Source: Sphingobacterium sp. SYP-B4668
GTDB lineage: Bacteria; Bacteroidota; Bacteroidia; Sphingobacteriales; Sphingobacteriaceae
Assembly: GCF_027627455.1 (NCBI RefSeq)
Contig: NZ_CP115483.1
Location: 3,658,001 to 3,722,000, forward strand
Length of the DNA stretch: 64,000 nucleotides
Reading direction: 5' to 3'
A program made the translations under genes and the position numbers. Of the stretch, positions 1-9,110 are shown piece after piece (the first letter of the stretch is position 1; each line of letters starts with the position of its first letter). The notes below the pieces were generated by a model. It was not told the origin of the DNA. It was given only the letters and a program-made list of their open reading frames with translations, and did not search any database.

Positions 1-1184
1 ACAAAAGTAAACCGATCTTTAGGGACGCCCCTCTCGTCGTATTGATCCGAAATATCAAATGCCGTATACCTTTTTTTGGTATATTCTCGTTGTTCTGGCG
101 TAAAAACCCCATTATACAGGAACAAGGCTGTATCGCTGTACATTGTTTTCATCAATGGAAATTCAGAAGTATTGTCATTGGGATCATTATAGTACCAAAC
201 CCACTGATGCCCTTGCTCCCACCTCAAATCAGCCTCCTTGTCAAAAAGATCAAGATAGAACTTGCTGGGTAACATCCGACATCCACCATAGCCCGTCCAC
301 CCCAACTCAGTCTGTACTCCGGCGAATCTATCAATAAACATTTGACTGGCCTGCCACCAAACACCACTGCCACCACCAAAAGCTTCATCAGATGAAAATT
401 CGGAAGTCCAGATAAACTCCGAATTGGTTTTGGAAGCATCCCAAAGATCTTTCCAATTCGGAGATAATACGTACCCCCCATTCAAAATAACATCGGATGA
501 TGCATCGATAGCCTTTTGCCAATCCTCTGCATATAGGTACATTCGAGCTAGAAATGATTTAATCACCCAATAATCGACACGCCCTCGCTCCACGGCCTTG
601 TCTACCGAGACCAATGTAAGGGCGGTTTCCAAATTGCCTATTATGCGTTCATAAAATGCCTGTCTATCGGAACGCCTTGCTGCCAAACCCTCCTCTACCG
701 CGGTAGTCTGCGGAAGATATGCTCCACCCCATGTCTCGGTAATAATCCACAAAAACATGGCTTGTAAGGTCAACACTTCGGCCTTGCGGTATTTTTTTGT
801 AGCCTCGTTCTCATACGGGACATTGTCTATTGTCTCTAAAAACAAATTGCTATTCCAAACCGCTTTATAACAATGGTTCCATAACCAGGCTAAATTTCCT
901 TCATAGCCATCCAGACCCTTATAATCTGTTAATTCAATTGCTCCATTATTATTGCCCCGTAACCAAATATCAGTACCGCTCTCTGACAAAATACCGAAAG
1001 TAAACCCGCCCCCATATAAATTGTTTATTTTTGAATACAATAGATGTACTAGGGCATCACTCCCCTCCTCGGTATCGAATACTCCTACCGTAGCTCCGTA
1101 GGACTCTTCTTCCAAATAACTGCATCGAACCAATCCTATGACAAGAACTGCTATCAGACAGATTTTTATTAGTATGCTTTTCAT
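1..1184 (-). CDS. SusD/RagB-family outer-membrane lipoprotein (3' end cut by window edge)
   Basis: Surface glycan-binding partner of the SusC transporter encoded just upstream. The frame is open from an ATG at 1184 to the window edge, giving about 394 residues, so perhaps 100-150 C-terminal residues are missing (family proteins are usually 450-600 aa). The N-terminus is a lipoprotein signal ending in LVRC (Cys about 21). The body shows SusD/TPR features: a repeated W/Y-rich helical pattern, KAEVLTLQAMFLWIITETWG around residue 125, and the motif FLARMYLYAEDWQKAIDAS around residue 200. The start lies 10 bp after the SusC stop, the same gap as at the second SusC/SusD pair, which supports this start. 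The substrate cannot be read from SusD alone; the divergent GH92 gene suggests alpha-mannosides. Confidence 0.9.
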   Translation of the reverse strand, partial: MKSILIKICLIAVLVIGLVRCSYLEEESYGATVGVFDTEEGSDALVHLLYSKINNLYGGGFTFGILSESGTDIWLRGNNNGAIELTDYKGLDGYEGNLAWLWNHCYKAVWNSNLFLETIDNVPYENEATKKYRKAEVLTLQAMFLWIITETWGGAYLPQTTAVEEGLAARRSDRQAFYERIIGNLETALTLVSVDKAVERGRVDYWVIKSFLARMYLYAEDWQKAIDASSDVILNGGYVLSPNWKDLWDASKTNSEFIWTSEFSSDEAFGGGSGVWWQASQMFIDRFAGVQTELGWTGYGGCRMLPSKFYLDLFDKEADLRWEQGHQWVWYYNDPNDNTSEFPLMKTMYSDTALFLYNGVFTPEQREYTKKRYTAFDISDQYDERGVPKDRFTF

Positions 1185-1194
1185 AAAAAACTAT

Positions 1195-4100
1195 TTAAAA
1201 TTGAATATTTGCTCCGACCAAAAAGACGCGTTCGCCAAAAGAGATGCCACGCTGACGGCTAAATTGCATGTATCGATAGGGATCATTAGACGTTAAATAA
1301 AATCGTGCACGTTTGACAAACTTACCCATAGCTTGAGTCCCAAGCGTATACCCTACGGTAACATTGCGCAGGGTCACAAAATCATTGTCCTTGTAACCAA
1401 TCGCATTTATATAGCGAGCACCTTGGCCCGCAATTGGACGAGGATGTAGATTTTCGGGATTCTCCGGTGTCCAATAGTCCACTTTCACCGTATTCCAACG
1501 CCCCATCTGATTGGCCCAGGTCGACGTACTAAGGTTGTCAAAAACCATGGCTCCAAACTCTCCATATAAATCCATTGCGATATCGAACCCCTTCCAATGG
1601 CCAGTGAGTTGTACTGAACCAGACCATTCGGGACGATCCGTACCTAAAATAACTCGGTCTTCGCCATCGATGACACCGTTGCCATCCCTATCTCGAACAC
1701 GAATCTCACCGGGACGTTGCCCATAAAGCTCCGCAACGCCAGCCTCACTCTCTTGCCAGATTCCTAAGTATTCTAAATCATAGTGTACACCATTGATCGG
1801 ATAACCTATCCACCACCTATTTTGAATATCCGCCACCAACTTAGGGTCGTAAAGCTCGACAAGCTTTTCTTTATTCCGATAAGCGGTAAAATTCAGTCCT
1901 AATTCATAGTCGTCCTTCTGAAGTGGCTTGGTATTCAGGGTCAATTCGAATCCCTGATTCTGTGTCTTGCCAATATTTTCCCATGCATAATTAAATCCAC
2001 TCGTATAGGGGAGTTTGCGTTGGTTCAATAAATTGTCCGTCTTGGACATATAATAATCAAATACCCCTGAAATACGTCCTTTTAGGAAGGCATAATCCAA
2101 ACCTATGTTCAACATTCGGTTCCTTTCCCATTTGAGACCAGGAGTAGGCCTAACACTGGCCTCCAATCCGACATAATGCACCTCACCAGTAGGATTGTAA
2201 AAGGTAGCATAGCTGCTGTGAAGACTTCCTAAGGTAGCATAAGGCGCAATGGAGTGATTGCCCGTGGTTCCATAACTGACCCGGAGCTTCAGGTTGTCGA
2301 CAAAAGAGAGCTCTTTGAATAATTCTTCGTCGGATATTCGCCATCCAAGAGCATAGGAATCGAACAGTTGCCACTTATTTTCGTCCGATAGTTGGGACGC
2401 CCCGTCCTGTCTAACAGATACTGTAGCAAGATAACGACCCAAGAAGCTATATTGAGCTCGTCCTACATATGACAGCATCTGAGATCGACTAAACCCGGAA
2501 GAAAGCGTTTTACTATCCATAAGCCGTCCCATATTATGCCAAAGGTAAAGCGGAAGCTCTTGGTCTTTGCCTGACATCAAAGCACTATTGCGCGTATTAT
2601 TTTGCAATTCGAATACTGCTGTCAAGTCAAGTTCGTGCTTATCTGAAAAGCTTCGCTTATAGTTTAGAATATTGTTCCAGACAAGCCCCATCTGCCTACG
2701 ATTTTCATTCCCAGCTACATTGCGGACATCGTGATAACCCGTAGACCTATTATCATAGTAGTAGCCTCTAGCAGAAAATGTCGGATTATATGAAAAGTTG
2801 GTTTTAAACGTCAACCCCTCTGCTATATTGACGTTTGCGTAAAAACGGAGAAATGCTTTCCATTCTTCTGATTTGTCGAGATAGAAATCATCATTCTCAT
2901 TTAGAAAGGGATTTTTAACAAAAGGATCTCCTGTAGGGGTAATATTCAACATACCGTCCTCTCCATAAATAGGCACCAGAGGAGACATGTTTATCAGACC
3001 GCCTAGGGGATCTGGCTTGTTGTATCCCTTATAGTAGAATAACCTGGTAGAAAGACCAATTTTCAATTTATCAAAAACCTGATGATCAACATCCGCTGTC
3101 AATGTAAAATTGTCACGATTGGTACCTTTCAGTCTACCATTGTCATTTTTGTAATTAAATGAAATTTTGTGTTGCGTTTTTTCTTTTCCAGCAGATAAAG
3201 TAAGGGTTTGACTGGTCCAGAACCTATTCTTTCCTAAATATCGACCGACCCAGTCCTCGTCAACAGTTCCCATATTGGCTATCTCATTGCCTAAAAAAAT
3301 CTTACTGTCGTCGGCTTCGGTCTTCCAAGTTCCAGCCGCACGGTAAGCTTCACGCAAGAAACGAGTATATTCATCGGCGTTCATGACCTCAAAATTTCTC
3401 CAATCTGTAACAGCAAATCCAGCAAATGCATCATAATAAATATCTGTGGCTCCAACTTTCCCTTTTTTGGTATTGACAACTATGACACCATTAGCGCCTT
3501 GAGATCCATACAGCGCCGTAGAGGACGCATCTTTGAGGATCTCCATTGACTCGATATCATTAAGATCGATAGTCTGTATTCCCTCGTAATATGGTATACC
3601 ATCAAGGATAATCAAGGGTTCATTAGAAGCATGAACAGAACGGTTGCCTCGGATGCGTATCTGTCCATTACTCACCCTCACCCCCGGAACGGAAACTAAG
3701 GCCGACCGAAGATCATTGGCAGGAATGCGAGTAATCTGCTCTTTTGAAAGCGACGATACCGCCCCTGTCATATCCTTCTTTTTCAAACTGACATAGCCAA
3801 TGGCCGTTACCTCTTCCAAACCGACCACATCATCCTCAAGCAAAATTTGAATTTTACCTTGCCCTTTCACCATGAGCTCTTTTGGCTTTTTTCCAGAAAA
3901 ACTAACCGATAGCACTGCATCATCAGCGATATCATTTAATAAAAATTCTCCATTTGCATCTGTCGCAACCCTAATTTGAGTCCCTTTGACGTGAACAGTA
4001 GCCCCTTGAAGGGGACGCTGCTGACTATCAACGACCTTACCGCTGACTGATACTCGGGGGAATAAGGTGAATTTCGAGGTGCGCGTTTCCACACTTAACG

Positions 4101-4233
4101 TGCGCATGTGGGCGTGAACTTCGCTACTTTGTAGTAAAGTCCCCACAATCGTCGTCATTAGCACCTGTCGACCGTAATGACCATTCAATAGGGCACAAAG
4201 TTTTCGTTTCCATAGCTTTTTTTCCGTGTTCAT
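1195..4233 (-). CDS. SusC/RagA-family TonB-dependent outer-membrane transporter
   Basis: Outer-membrane beta-barrel that imports glycan fragments using TonB energy. Of 1012 residues, the first ~45 form a basic leader with a hydrophobic stretch. A carboxypeptidase-regulatory-like domain follows at about 60-135 (VSGKVVDSQQRPLQGATVHV), then the plug at about 145-265 with the family signature LIILDGIPYYEG, EILKDASSTALYGSQGANGV and VNTKKG. The rest is barrel, ending in the typical aromatic C-terminus (GANIQF). Unlike the other two SusC proteins in the window it has no STN domain, and no sigma/FecR pair adjoins it, so it is probably controlled by another type of regulator. It forms an operon with the SusD gene 10 bp downstream and is divergent from the GH92 gene across 235 bp. 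Confidence 0.95.
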   Translation of the reverse strand: MNTEKKLWKRKLCALLNGHYGRQVLMTTIVGTLLQSSEVHAHMRTLSVETRTSKFTLFPRVSVSGKVVDSQQRPLQGATVHVKGTQIRVATDANGEFLLNDIADDAVLSVSFSGKKPKELMVKGQGKIQILLEDDVVGLEEVTAIGYVSLKKKDMTGAVSSLSKEQITRIPANDLRSALVSVPGVRVSNGQIRIRGNRSVHASNEPLIILDGIPYYEGIQTIDLNDIESMEILKDASSTALYGSQGANGVIVVNTKKGKVGATDIYYDAFAGFAVTDWRNFEVMNADEYTRFLREAYRAAGTWKTEADDSKIFLGNEIANMGTVDEDWVGRYLGKNRFWTSQTLTLSAGKEKTQHKISFNYKNDNGRLKGTNRDNFTLTADVDHQVFDKLKIGLSTRLFYYKGYNKPDPLGGLINMSPLVPIYGEDGMLNITPTGDPFVKNPFLNENDDFYLDKSEEWKAFLRFYANVNIAEGLTFKTNFSYNPTFSARGYYYDNRSTGYHDVRNVAGNENRRQMGLVWNNILNYKRSFSDKHELDLTAVFELQNNTRNSALMSGKDQELPLYLWHNMGRLMDSKTLSSGFSRSQMLSYVGRAQYSFLGRYLATVSVRQDGASQLSDENKWQLFDSYALGWRISDEELFKELSFVDNLKLRVSYGTTGNHSIAPYATLGSLHSSYATFYNPTGEVHYVGLEASVRPTPGLKWERNRMLNIGLDYAFLKGRISGVFDYYMSKTDNLLNQRKLPYTSGFNYAWENIGKTQNQGFELTLNTKPLQKDDYELGLNFTAYRNKEKLVELYDPKLVADIQNRWWIGYPINGVHYDLEYLGIWQESEAGVAELYGQRPGEIRVRDRDGNGVIDGEDRVILGTDRPEWSGSVQLTGHWKGFDIAMDLYGEFGAMVFDNLSTSTWANQMGRWNTVKVDYWTPENPENLHPRPIAGQGARYINAIGYKDNDFVTLRNVTVGYTLGTQAMGKFVKRARFYLTSNDPYRYMQFSRQRGISFGERVFLVGANIQF

Positions 4234-4298
4234 AATATCATTAGTTATTTAGATTTTATATATACATACAGATGCATGTACACACATTAGTTATATTC

Positions 4299-4306
4299 CA
4301 AATATA
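4299..4306 (-). promoter_or_regulatory. Candidate Bacteroidota -7 element for the SusC/SusD operon
   Basis: On the minus strand this reads TATATTTG, a full match to the Bacteroidota TAnnTTTG element, 66 bp upstream of the SusC start. No TTTG -33 element is visible at 19-21 nt, so the site may need an activator or may be chance in AT-rich DNA. I found no equally good promoter for the divergent GH92 gene in the same 235-bp gap. Confidence 0.3.
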
Positions 4307-4468
4307 TAAAAAATGATTAAATAGTGTAATAATATTTTTATTACACCAAAAAAGTCTAATAATCAAACGGAAACGAAATTAAAAAAAATTATAAGCAGTT
4401 CTTAAATAACTAAACAATGTTCGTACATTTAACAAAATTATTAAAGTTAAATACCTAAACTGAAACCA

Positions 4469-6781
4469 ATGCATCGTTATTTAAACGTTCCTGTGCTATT
4501 CTTCATGCTATTACACCTGGTATATTTTGTTGGACCGTCATTAGCACAAACCAAACCGCCCACAGCCTATGTGGATTGCTTCATTGGAACTTCTAATTCG
4601 AGATGGATGTTAGGACCATATGCGCAGGCTCCCTTTGGAATGGTACAAATTGGCCCTGACAATCAAGGGAATCATTGGATGGGCGGGTACGAATATGCGA
4701 TCAACAGCGTATCTGGATTCAGTCACATTCATGCATGGACCATGGGTGGCTTGATGATGATGCCTACAACTGCAGACTTAGCACTTTCAAATCCTGGCCC
4801 AGATGCGCCCTACAAAGGTGCAAATGCAGGATATCACTCCAGAATCCTAAAGGAGACCGAAAAAGCTTTCCCAGGTTATTATGAGGTTGAGCTCTTTGAC
4901 CATAAAGTGAAAGCGGCCATGACTGCAACAACGCGTTGTAGTTTTCAAAAATATACCTATCCAAAATCTACAGAAGCTAGAATACTCTTTGACCTTCATT
5001 TTCCCACTGAATGGGATTATGGTTTTTCGGTCGAAGACGCAACAATCACGAACGTAAACACCAGAAATATAGAGGGATATGTCAAGAGCAAATCAGGTCC
5101 CTGGAGTCAATGGAATGATTGGACACTCTACTTTGTCATCAAGCTTAGCAAAGATTTTGAGCATTTCAATGGATGGCAAAACGAAAACACGTACTCCAAT
5201 ATAGATACGATAAAAGGCAAAGGTGATATCGGAGCCTACATCACCTTTTCGACCACAGCGGGTGAAAGCGTTTATATTCAGACTGGTCTATCGTTAGTCA
5301 GTATCGAAGGGGCTCGCAAAAATTTAAACGAGGAAATTGAAAAACCCTTCGGTTGGGATTTCGACAAAACTGTGGCACACAATAAAAAGCAGTGGAATGA
5401 TTTACTGGAAAAAATCCAAGTAGAAGGTGGGACAGAAGATGACAAAACCAAATTCTACACCAACTTATACCGTTCATTCACAGGAAAGCAAACTTGGAAT
5501 GACATCGACGGCAAGTACAGAGATGCTTGTGAAAATATACAACAATTACCTCCAGAGAGTGATATATATGGTGGTGATGCACTCTGGAATACGTATTGGA
5601 ATCTGAATGGACTCTGGTCGTTAATAAGTCCTAAAACAGTAGATAATTGGGTAACCACCCAGTTGGAAATGTTCCATCATACTGGTTGGACATCTAAAGG
5701 GCCAGCAGGTATTGAATATTCGGGTATCATGGAGGGTTCGCATGAAATTGCACTGATGGTCGCAGCTTTTCAGAAAGGGATCCGAAAAGATGGTGAAGAA
5801 ATCTATCGAGCCATCAGAAAAATGGTGACCGAACCAGGTGGTAATCATCCTTGTGGGGGTTCATACGGTCAAACCAACTTACAGCAATATATTAAATTTG
5901 GTTATATGCCGAGTGAATATGGTGTGGTTTCAAAAACCCTTGACTATGCATATGATGACTATTGCGTAGGTCAGATGGCAAAGGCTTTAAATAAAAAATC
6001 TGACGCTAAATTATTTGAAGACAGATCAAAAAATTACAAAAATGTATTCAATCCGGTTCACAAATTTGTAAGTAGTAGAGATTCTTCTGGAAATTGGGAC
6101 CCTAATTTTGATGAGTTTTCCAATCGAGGATTCATCGAAGGGAACTCATGGCAATATTCTTGGTATGTGCCACATGACATAAACGGAATGTTGGGTATAC
6201 TGGGGAAAGAATTGGCTACAGAAAGACTAACGCAGGGCTTCGAGCGTTCACGTCAGCATAATTTTGCTGCACATGCTTTTGACCGAACAATGGGGCAACG
6301 AGCTGAATTCTACATCAATCAAGGTAATGAAGTAAACATGAGTGCTGCCTTTTTGTTCAATTACCTAGAAAAGCCCTCACTTACACAGAAATATAGCCGA
6401 GAAATAATGGATTACTATTACGGAACATCTCCTTACCACGGTTGGGAAGGAGATGAAGATGAAGGGCAAATGGGAGCATGGCTTGTCATGTCTGCCTTGG
6501 GACTTTTTGAAATGAATGGCGGGACAAGTCAAAATCCAGAATTGGAACTATCATCTCCACTATTCAACCGTATTACAATCCACTTAGACAACCGCTATTA
6601 TTGCGGAAAAAGCTTTACGATCGAAGCGAAGGGAAATAGTAAAGAAAACATCTATATTCAATCCGCAGAATTGAATGGCAAAAAATTAAAAAAGCCAAGA
6701 ATCTCCTTTTCAGAAGTTGTGAATGGCGGCACCCTAGTACTAAAAATGGGCAGCACGCCCAATGATAGGGCCTTTAATTAA
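4469..6781 (+). CDS. GH92 family exo-alpha-mannosidase, secreted
   Basis: Calcium-dependent exo-acting alpha-mannosidase that releases mannose from N-glycan or mannan side chains. The 770-aa length fits family 92. A signal peptide (about 1-26, ending SLAQ) lacks a lipobox Cys, so periplasmic location is likely. The N-terminal beta-sandwich begins with the family pattern VDCFIGTSNSRWMLGP...PFGMVQIGPDN (about 30-70) and GFSHIHAWTMGG (about 85). The C-terminal (alpha/alpha)6 domain carries GDEDEGQMGAWLVMSALG (about 660). This corresponds to the GNDD/GQM catalytic-base region and keeps the acidic positions, although the exact sequence differs from the common NDD form. Its 5' end is divergent from a SusC/SusD pair, consistent with one utilisation locus. 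The linkage specificity (1,2, 1,3 or other) cannot be told from sequence. Confidence 0.93.
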   Translation: MHRYLNVPVLFFMLLHLVYFVGPSLAQTKPPTAYVDCFIGTSNSRWMLGPYAQAPFGMVQIGPDNQGNHWMGGYEYAINSVSGFSHIHAWTMGGLMMMPTTADLALSNPGPDAPYKGANAGYHSRILKETEKAFPGYYEVELFDHKVKAAMTATTRCSFQKYTYPKSTEARILFDLHFPTEWDYGFSVEDATITNVNTRNIEGYVKSKSGPWSQWNDWTLYFVIKLSKDFEHFNGWQNENTYSNIDTIKGKGDIGAYITFSTTAGESVYIQTGLSLVSIEGARKNLNEEIEKPFGWDFDKTVAHNKKQWNDLLEKIQVEGGTEDDKTKFYTNLYRSFTGKQTWNDIDGKYRDACENIQQLPPESDIYGGDALWNTYWNLNGLWSLISPKTVDNWVTTQLEMFHHTGWTSKGPAGIEYSGIMEGSHEIALMVAAFQKGIRKDGEEIYRAIRKMVTEPGGNHPCGGSYGQTNLQQYIKFGYMPSEYGVVSKTLDYAYDDYCVGQMAKALNKKSDAKLFEDRSKNYKNVFNPVHKFVSSRDSSGNWDPNFDEFSNRGFIEGNSWQYSWYVPHDINGMLGILGKELATERLTQGFERSRQHNFAAHAFDRTMGQRAEFYINQGNEVNMSAAFLFNYLEKPSLTQKYSREIMDYYYGTSPYHGWEGDEDEGQMGAWLVMSALGLFEMNGGTSQNPELELSSPLFNRITIHLDNRYYCGKSFTIEAKGNSKENIYIQSAELNGKKLKKPRISFSEVVNGGTLVLKMGSTPNDRAFN

Positions 6782-6867
6782 ACGCTGATTACCTCGTTAC
6801 AAAAGTCTTTCGAGTCATGAAAAAAACAGAACGATGCGATCGTTTGTTATCATATAAATGAAAGATT

Positions 6868-7179
6868 ATGGAGACTAAGCATCATTACGAAACAGCAGAC
6901 GTAGCACTGACGAAACTACAGGAAATGGGATATACCATTGACTTCAACATCGCATTCGAAGAAATATTCTCTCAAGCAGAGAATTATCAGATTGACTATC
7001 TCTACCGCTATGAGGGACCTTCCAATCCGGATGATGAGTCGACCGTATACGGCATATCCAATCAAAGTAACGGAAAAAAGGGGGTATTCGTGGCTGGAAA
7101 TCTATCTCTCATAGAAGGGAAGAAACGTGACATACTCCTAAACTTGGAAATGAAGCATAAGAACAGGGATAAAAGATAG
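6868..7179 (+). CDS. Small conserved Bacteroidota protein (about 100 aa), function unknown
   Basis: A 103-aa soluble protein with no signal peptide or membrane segment. Its pattern, an N-terminal helix with ALTKLQEMGYTIDFN, then IDYLYRYEGPSNPDDESTVYGI and KGVFVAGNLSL, resembles a small family common in Bacteroidota. From memory, automatic annotation often labels that family 'phosphoribosylpyrophosphate synthetase'; there is no PRPP loop or room for one, so that name should not be trusted. It lies 86 bp after the GH92 gene and converges on the EEP gene. A link to glycan use is not evident. Confidence 0.7.
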   Translation: METKHHYETADVALTKLQEMGYTIDFNIAFEEIFSQAENYQIDYLYRYEGPSNPDDESTVYGISNQSNGKKGVFVAGNLSLIEGKKRDILLNLEMKHKNRDKR

Positions 7180-7213
7180 GGATTGAATTGCTCGGACAAC
7201 ATGGGGACAAAAC

Positions 7214-7263
7214 AACAGGAGATTGGTACATATACCGCAAGGGGAATCGTCCAATCTCCTGTT
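7214..7263. terminator. Perfect 13-bp inverted repeat between convergent genes
   Basis: AACAGGAGATTGG at 7214-7226 is exactly mirrored by CCAATCTCCTGTT at 7251-7263, with a 24-nt loop. It sits between the stops of two convergent genes, so a bidirectional terminator or a 3'-end stabilising hairpin is likely. No T-run follows on either strand and the loop is long for an intrinsic terminator. Confidence 0.5.
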
Positions 7264-7293
7264 AAAGAGCGCACCAATAAGAATGTCTCCCGA

Positions 7294-8103
7294 CTAATAG
7301 TTATATACAACCAGTACAGGTAAATGATCGGAAGCATAGCTACCGGTCAATGCTACAGCTGACATCAGTCCAAAGGTATCACTTGATTTTTTATTAGAAG
7401 CAACCAAGTCAATGGCTTTCGTAGGATTACGGACCGGGAACGAGTTAGGACAACCATTCTTACACGAAAACGAAAATACTTTTTGCATCTCTTGGAGTTC
7501 GGAAGTATTAACCTCGGCATTGTAATCTGCAGCTATCATCATCGGCTTATTAGCCTCCATCCCCAGAGCATTGAGTTGTATGGCCTGCGCGGTACGATTA
7601 GGCACATTGAGGTCGAGATGCGTGGAGCCAAACTCCAACGAAACTCCTTCTCCCAGATTGACAGACACTAGTGCGACAGAGCGCTTCTCACCTGAAGTAG
7701 GCATCGGCAATTCAATCCTTCTCTTGTTTGAAATTGGGAATTTACTCAACACAGCAACGCCATACTCCCCTCCTTGATAATCTATTGATTTGGAGAAAAA
7801 ATACTCCATCCCTAAGAGCTCTGCTAGCTTCTGCGCTTGATTCACCTTACCCGATCGAGGCACATTGACATCGACCTCTTGCAGGGCAATCAGATCGGGA
7901 TTCTTGGCCTTAAGTGTATTGGCTATATTTTCTAAATTCACAACTTCCGAACCCTCGGGAGCGCCGTGATGGATGTTGTAGGTCATCACGGTCAGTTTCT
8001 TTTTTTCAACCTGCAATGTAGGCACTTCTTTGCCCTTACCATCACAAGCAAATACCGTACTGCAGAGACAAAGGATGAGTAAGAGTATTTGATTTTTTTT
8101 CAT
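7294..8103 (-). CDS. EEP-superfamily phosphatase/phosphodiesterase lipoprotein, catalytically intact
   Basis: Endonuclease/exonuclease/phosphatase-fold hydrolase, exported as a lipoprotein (MKK start, signal ending TVFAC). The usual active-site series is present in order: Asn in MTYNIHHG, Glu in LIALQEVD, His in GSTHLDL, Asp/Asn in AADYNAE and Asp/His in ASDHLPVLV. A metal-dependent phosphatase, phosphodiesterase or sphingomyelinase-like activity is therefore plausible. In a SUS-type locus the target would be a phosphate on a glycan or lipid rather than DNA. From memory, an EEP member of a Bacteroides yeast-mannan locus acts as a mannose-6-phosphatase, which would fit the GH92 neighbour. An ATG three codons upstream (8112) is also possible. 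It is the last gene of the sigma/FecR/SusC/SusD locus, separated from the preceding paralogue by 160 bp containing a strong hairpin. Confidence 0.9.
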   Translation of the reverse strand: MKKNQILLLILCLCSTVFACDGKGKEVPTLQVEKKKLTVMTYNIHHGAPEGSEVVNLENIANTLKAKNPDLIALQEVDVNVPRSGKVNQAQKLAELLGMEYFFSKSIDYQGGEYGVAVLSKFPISNKRRIELPMPTSGEKRSVALVSVNLGEGVSLEFGSTHLDLNVPNRTAQAIQLNALGMEANKPMMIAADYNAEVNTSELQEMQKVFSFSCKNGCPNSFPVRNPTKAIDLVASNKKSSDTFGLMSAVALTGSYASDHLPVLVVYNY

Positions 8104-8227
8104 TTGTAACATGGCTATTTGTTTATTTTATATTTATCGTTAAGGCATTGATATTACCTTTGGCAATATTCGTATTCTTCGATATCACGAACGCGTAAGA
8201 TTTGCTTCATCTTGATTATTGGTAATA

Positions 8228-8265
8228 AATGGATCCTACTAGCTCATCACCAAGTAGGATCTATT
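8228..8265 (-). terminator. Intercistronic hairpin between the two EEP genes
   Basis: A 13-bp stem with one G-U pair (8228-8240 with 8253-8265) and a 12-nt loop starts 6 nt after the stop codon of the inactive EEP gene. Its core GATCCTACT/AGTAGGATC is perfect. On the minus strand it is followed by AUUUAUUA, so it may be a weak terminator or attenuator that lowers expression of the active EEP gene. Confidence 0.55.
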
Positions 8266-8271
8266 GTGCAG

Positions 8272-9108
8272 TTACTGCTTGAGCTTCAGCCGCACCTCGG
8301 CTACCATAGGCAGGAATGTGTTTTGGGATTTAGGATAAGCTGCGTACTTATCTAAAATAAACTCATCAACAGCTTTATATGTGATATAGTCATATACCTT
8401 ACCACCACTATTGGTTGGACAACCTGTCCCTAAGCATCCAAATGTAAATACGTCTTTGATATAGTTGATCACTACACCCCCTTCTTGTTCATTAAAATTG
8501 CCCACCAATAACTGGGGGGCTTGGAACTTGGCCGTTTCATTCAAAATATCGATGACCTGCAGATTGCGGTTGTTGGCGGCAGGATCGAGCTCGGTACCCG
8601 TAAAATGGATTTCGTTCTTATCATCGATTTTGGCCTTTAAAGAAGCTAAACTACGAAGTTCGGCCGTGTTTCCCTCCTCCCGACTTAGAATCTTGGCCTT
8701 TGTTTCCAATATTGGAAACTTGGATAATACAGCATTGCCAAATCCGCCAGTCTGATAATCAAAGTTTTTGACAAAAAAGCTTTTCATACCTAATCGTTGG
8801 GCAATGACACCTGGTCTATCAACTTTTTCAGCTCTTGTAGTAGCACTATCTACCTGACGAAGGAAGAGGAAATCAGGATTGTATTCTTCGATAATCTTTA
8901 CCGTCTCTTCAAAACTCGTCAACCTATTCATATTGATCGACATGATCTTGAGCGACTTGGTAGGTCCTTTATATTCTTGATCTGGGGGAGTAGGCAAGTC
9001 GGGTTTAACATCCCAATCTCCTGGAGAATAGGACTTGCGACATCCTCCTAACAGTACCAACATGAGTACTATCAGTGTTATTATAGGCAATAATTTTACG
9101 CTTTTCAT
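8272..9108 (-). CDS. EEP-fold lipoprotein lacking catalytic residues (probable pseudoenzyme)
   Basis: Clearly homologous to the EEP protein encoded next to it: LSKFPI, the DYQ-G-AVLS block and a C-terminal Cys pair in FTFGCLGTGCP match FSFSCKNGCP in the neighbour. The active-site positions are changed. Only the first Asn (MSINMN) remains. QE becomes RQ (FLFLRQVD), THLD becomes TELD, the DxN motif becomes NFN (VGNFNE), and SDHLP becomes NTFLP. Catalysis is therefore unlikely, and a binding or scaffold role is more plausible. The ATG at 9108 is preferred over 9174 because it lies 2 bp after the SusD stop and begins a clean lipoprotein signal (MKSVKLLPIIT...LLGGC). Its position directly after SusD is where surface glycan-binding proteins usually sit. 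Confidence 0.85.
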   Translation of the reverse strand: MKSVKLLPIITLIVLMLVLLGGCRKSYSPGDWDVKPDLPTPPDQEYKGPTKSLKIMSINMNRLTSFEETVKIIEEYNPDFLFLRQVDSATTRAEKVDRPGVIAQRLGMKSFFVKNFDYQTGGFGNAVLSKFPILETKAKILSREEGNTAELRSLASLKAKIDDKNEIHFTGTELDPAANNRNLQVIDILNETAKFQAPQLLVGNFNEQEGGVVINYIKDVFTFGCLGTGCPTNSGGKVYDYITYKAVDEFILDKYAAYPKSQNTFLPMVAEVRLKLKQ

Positions 9109-9110
9109 TT

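Noticed and set aside
6868..7179. PRPP synthetase
   Set aside because: A label I recall for this small family, but the protein is too short and lacks a PRPP-binding loop.
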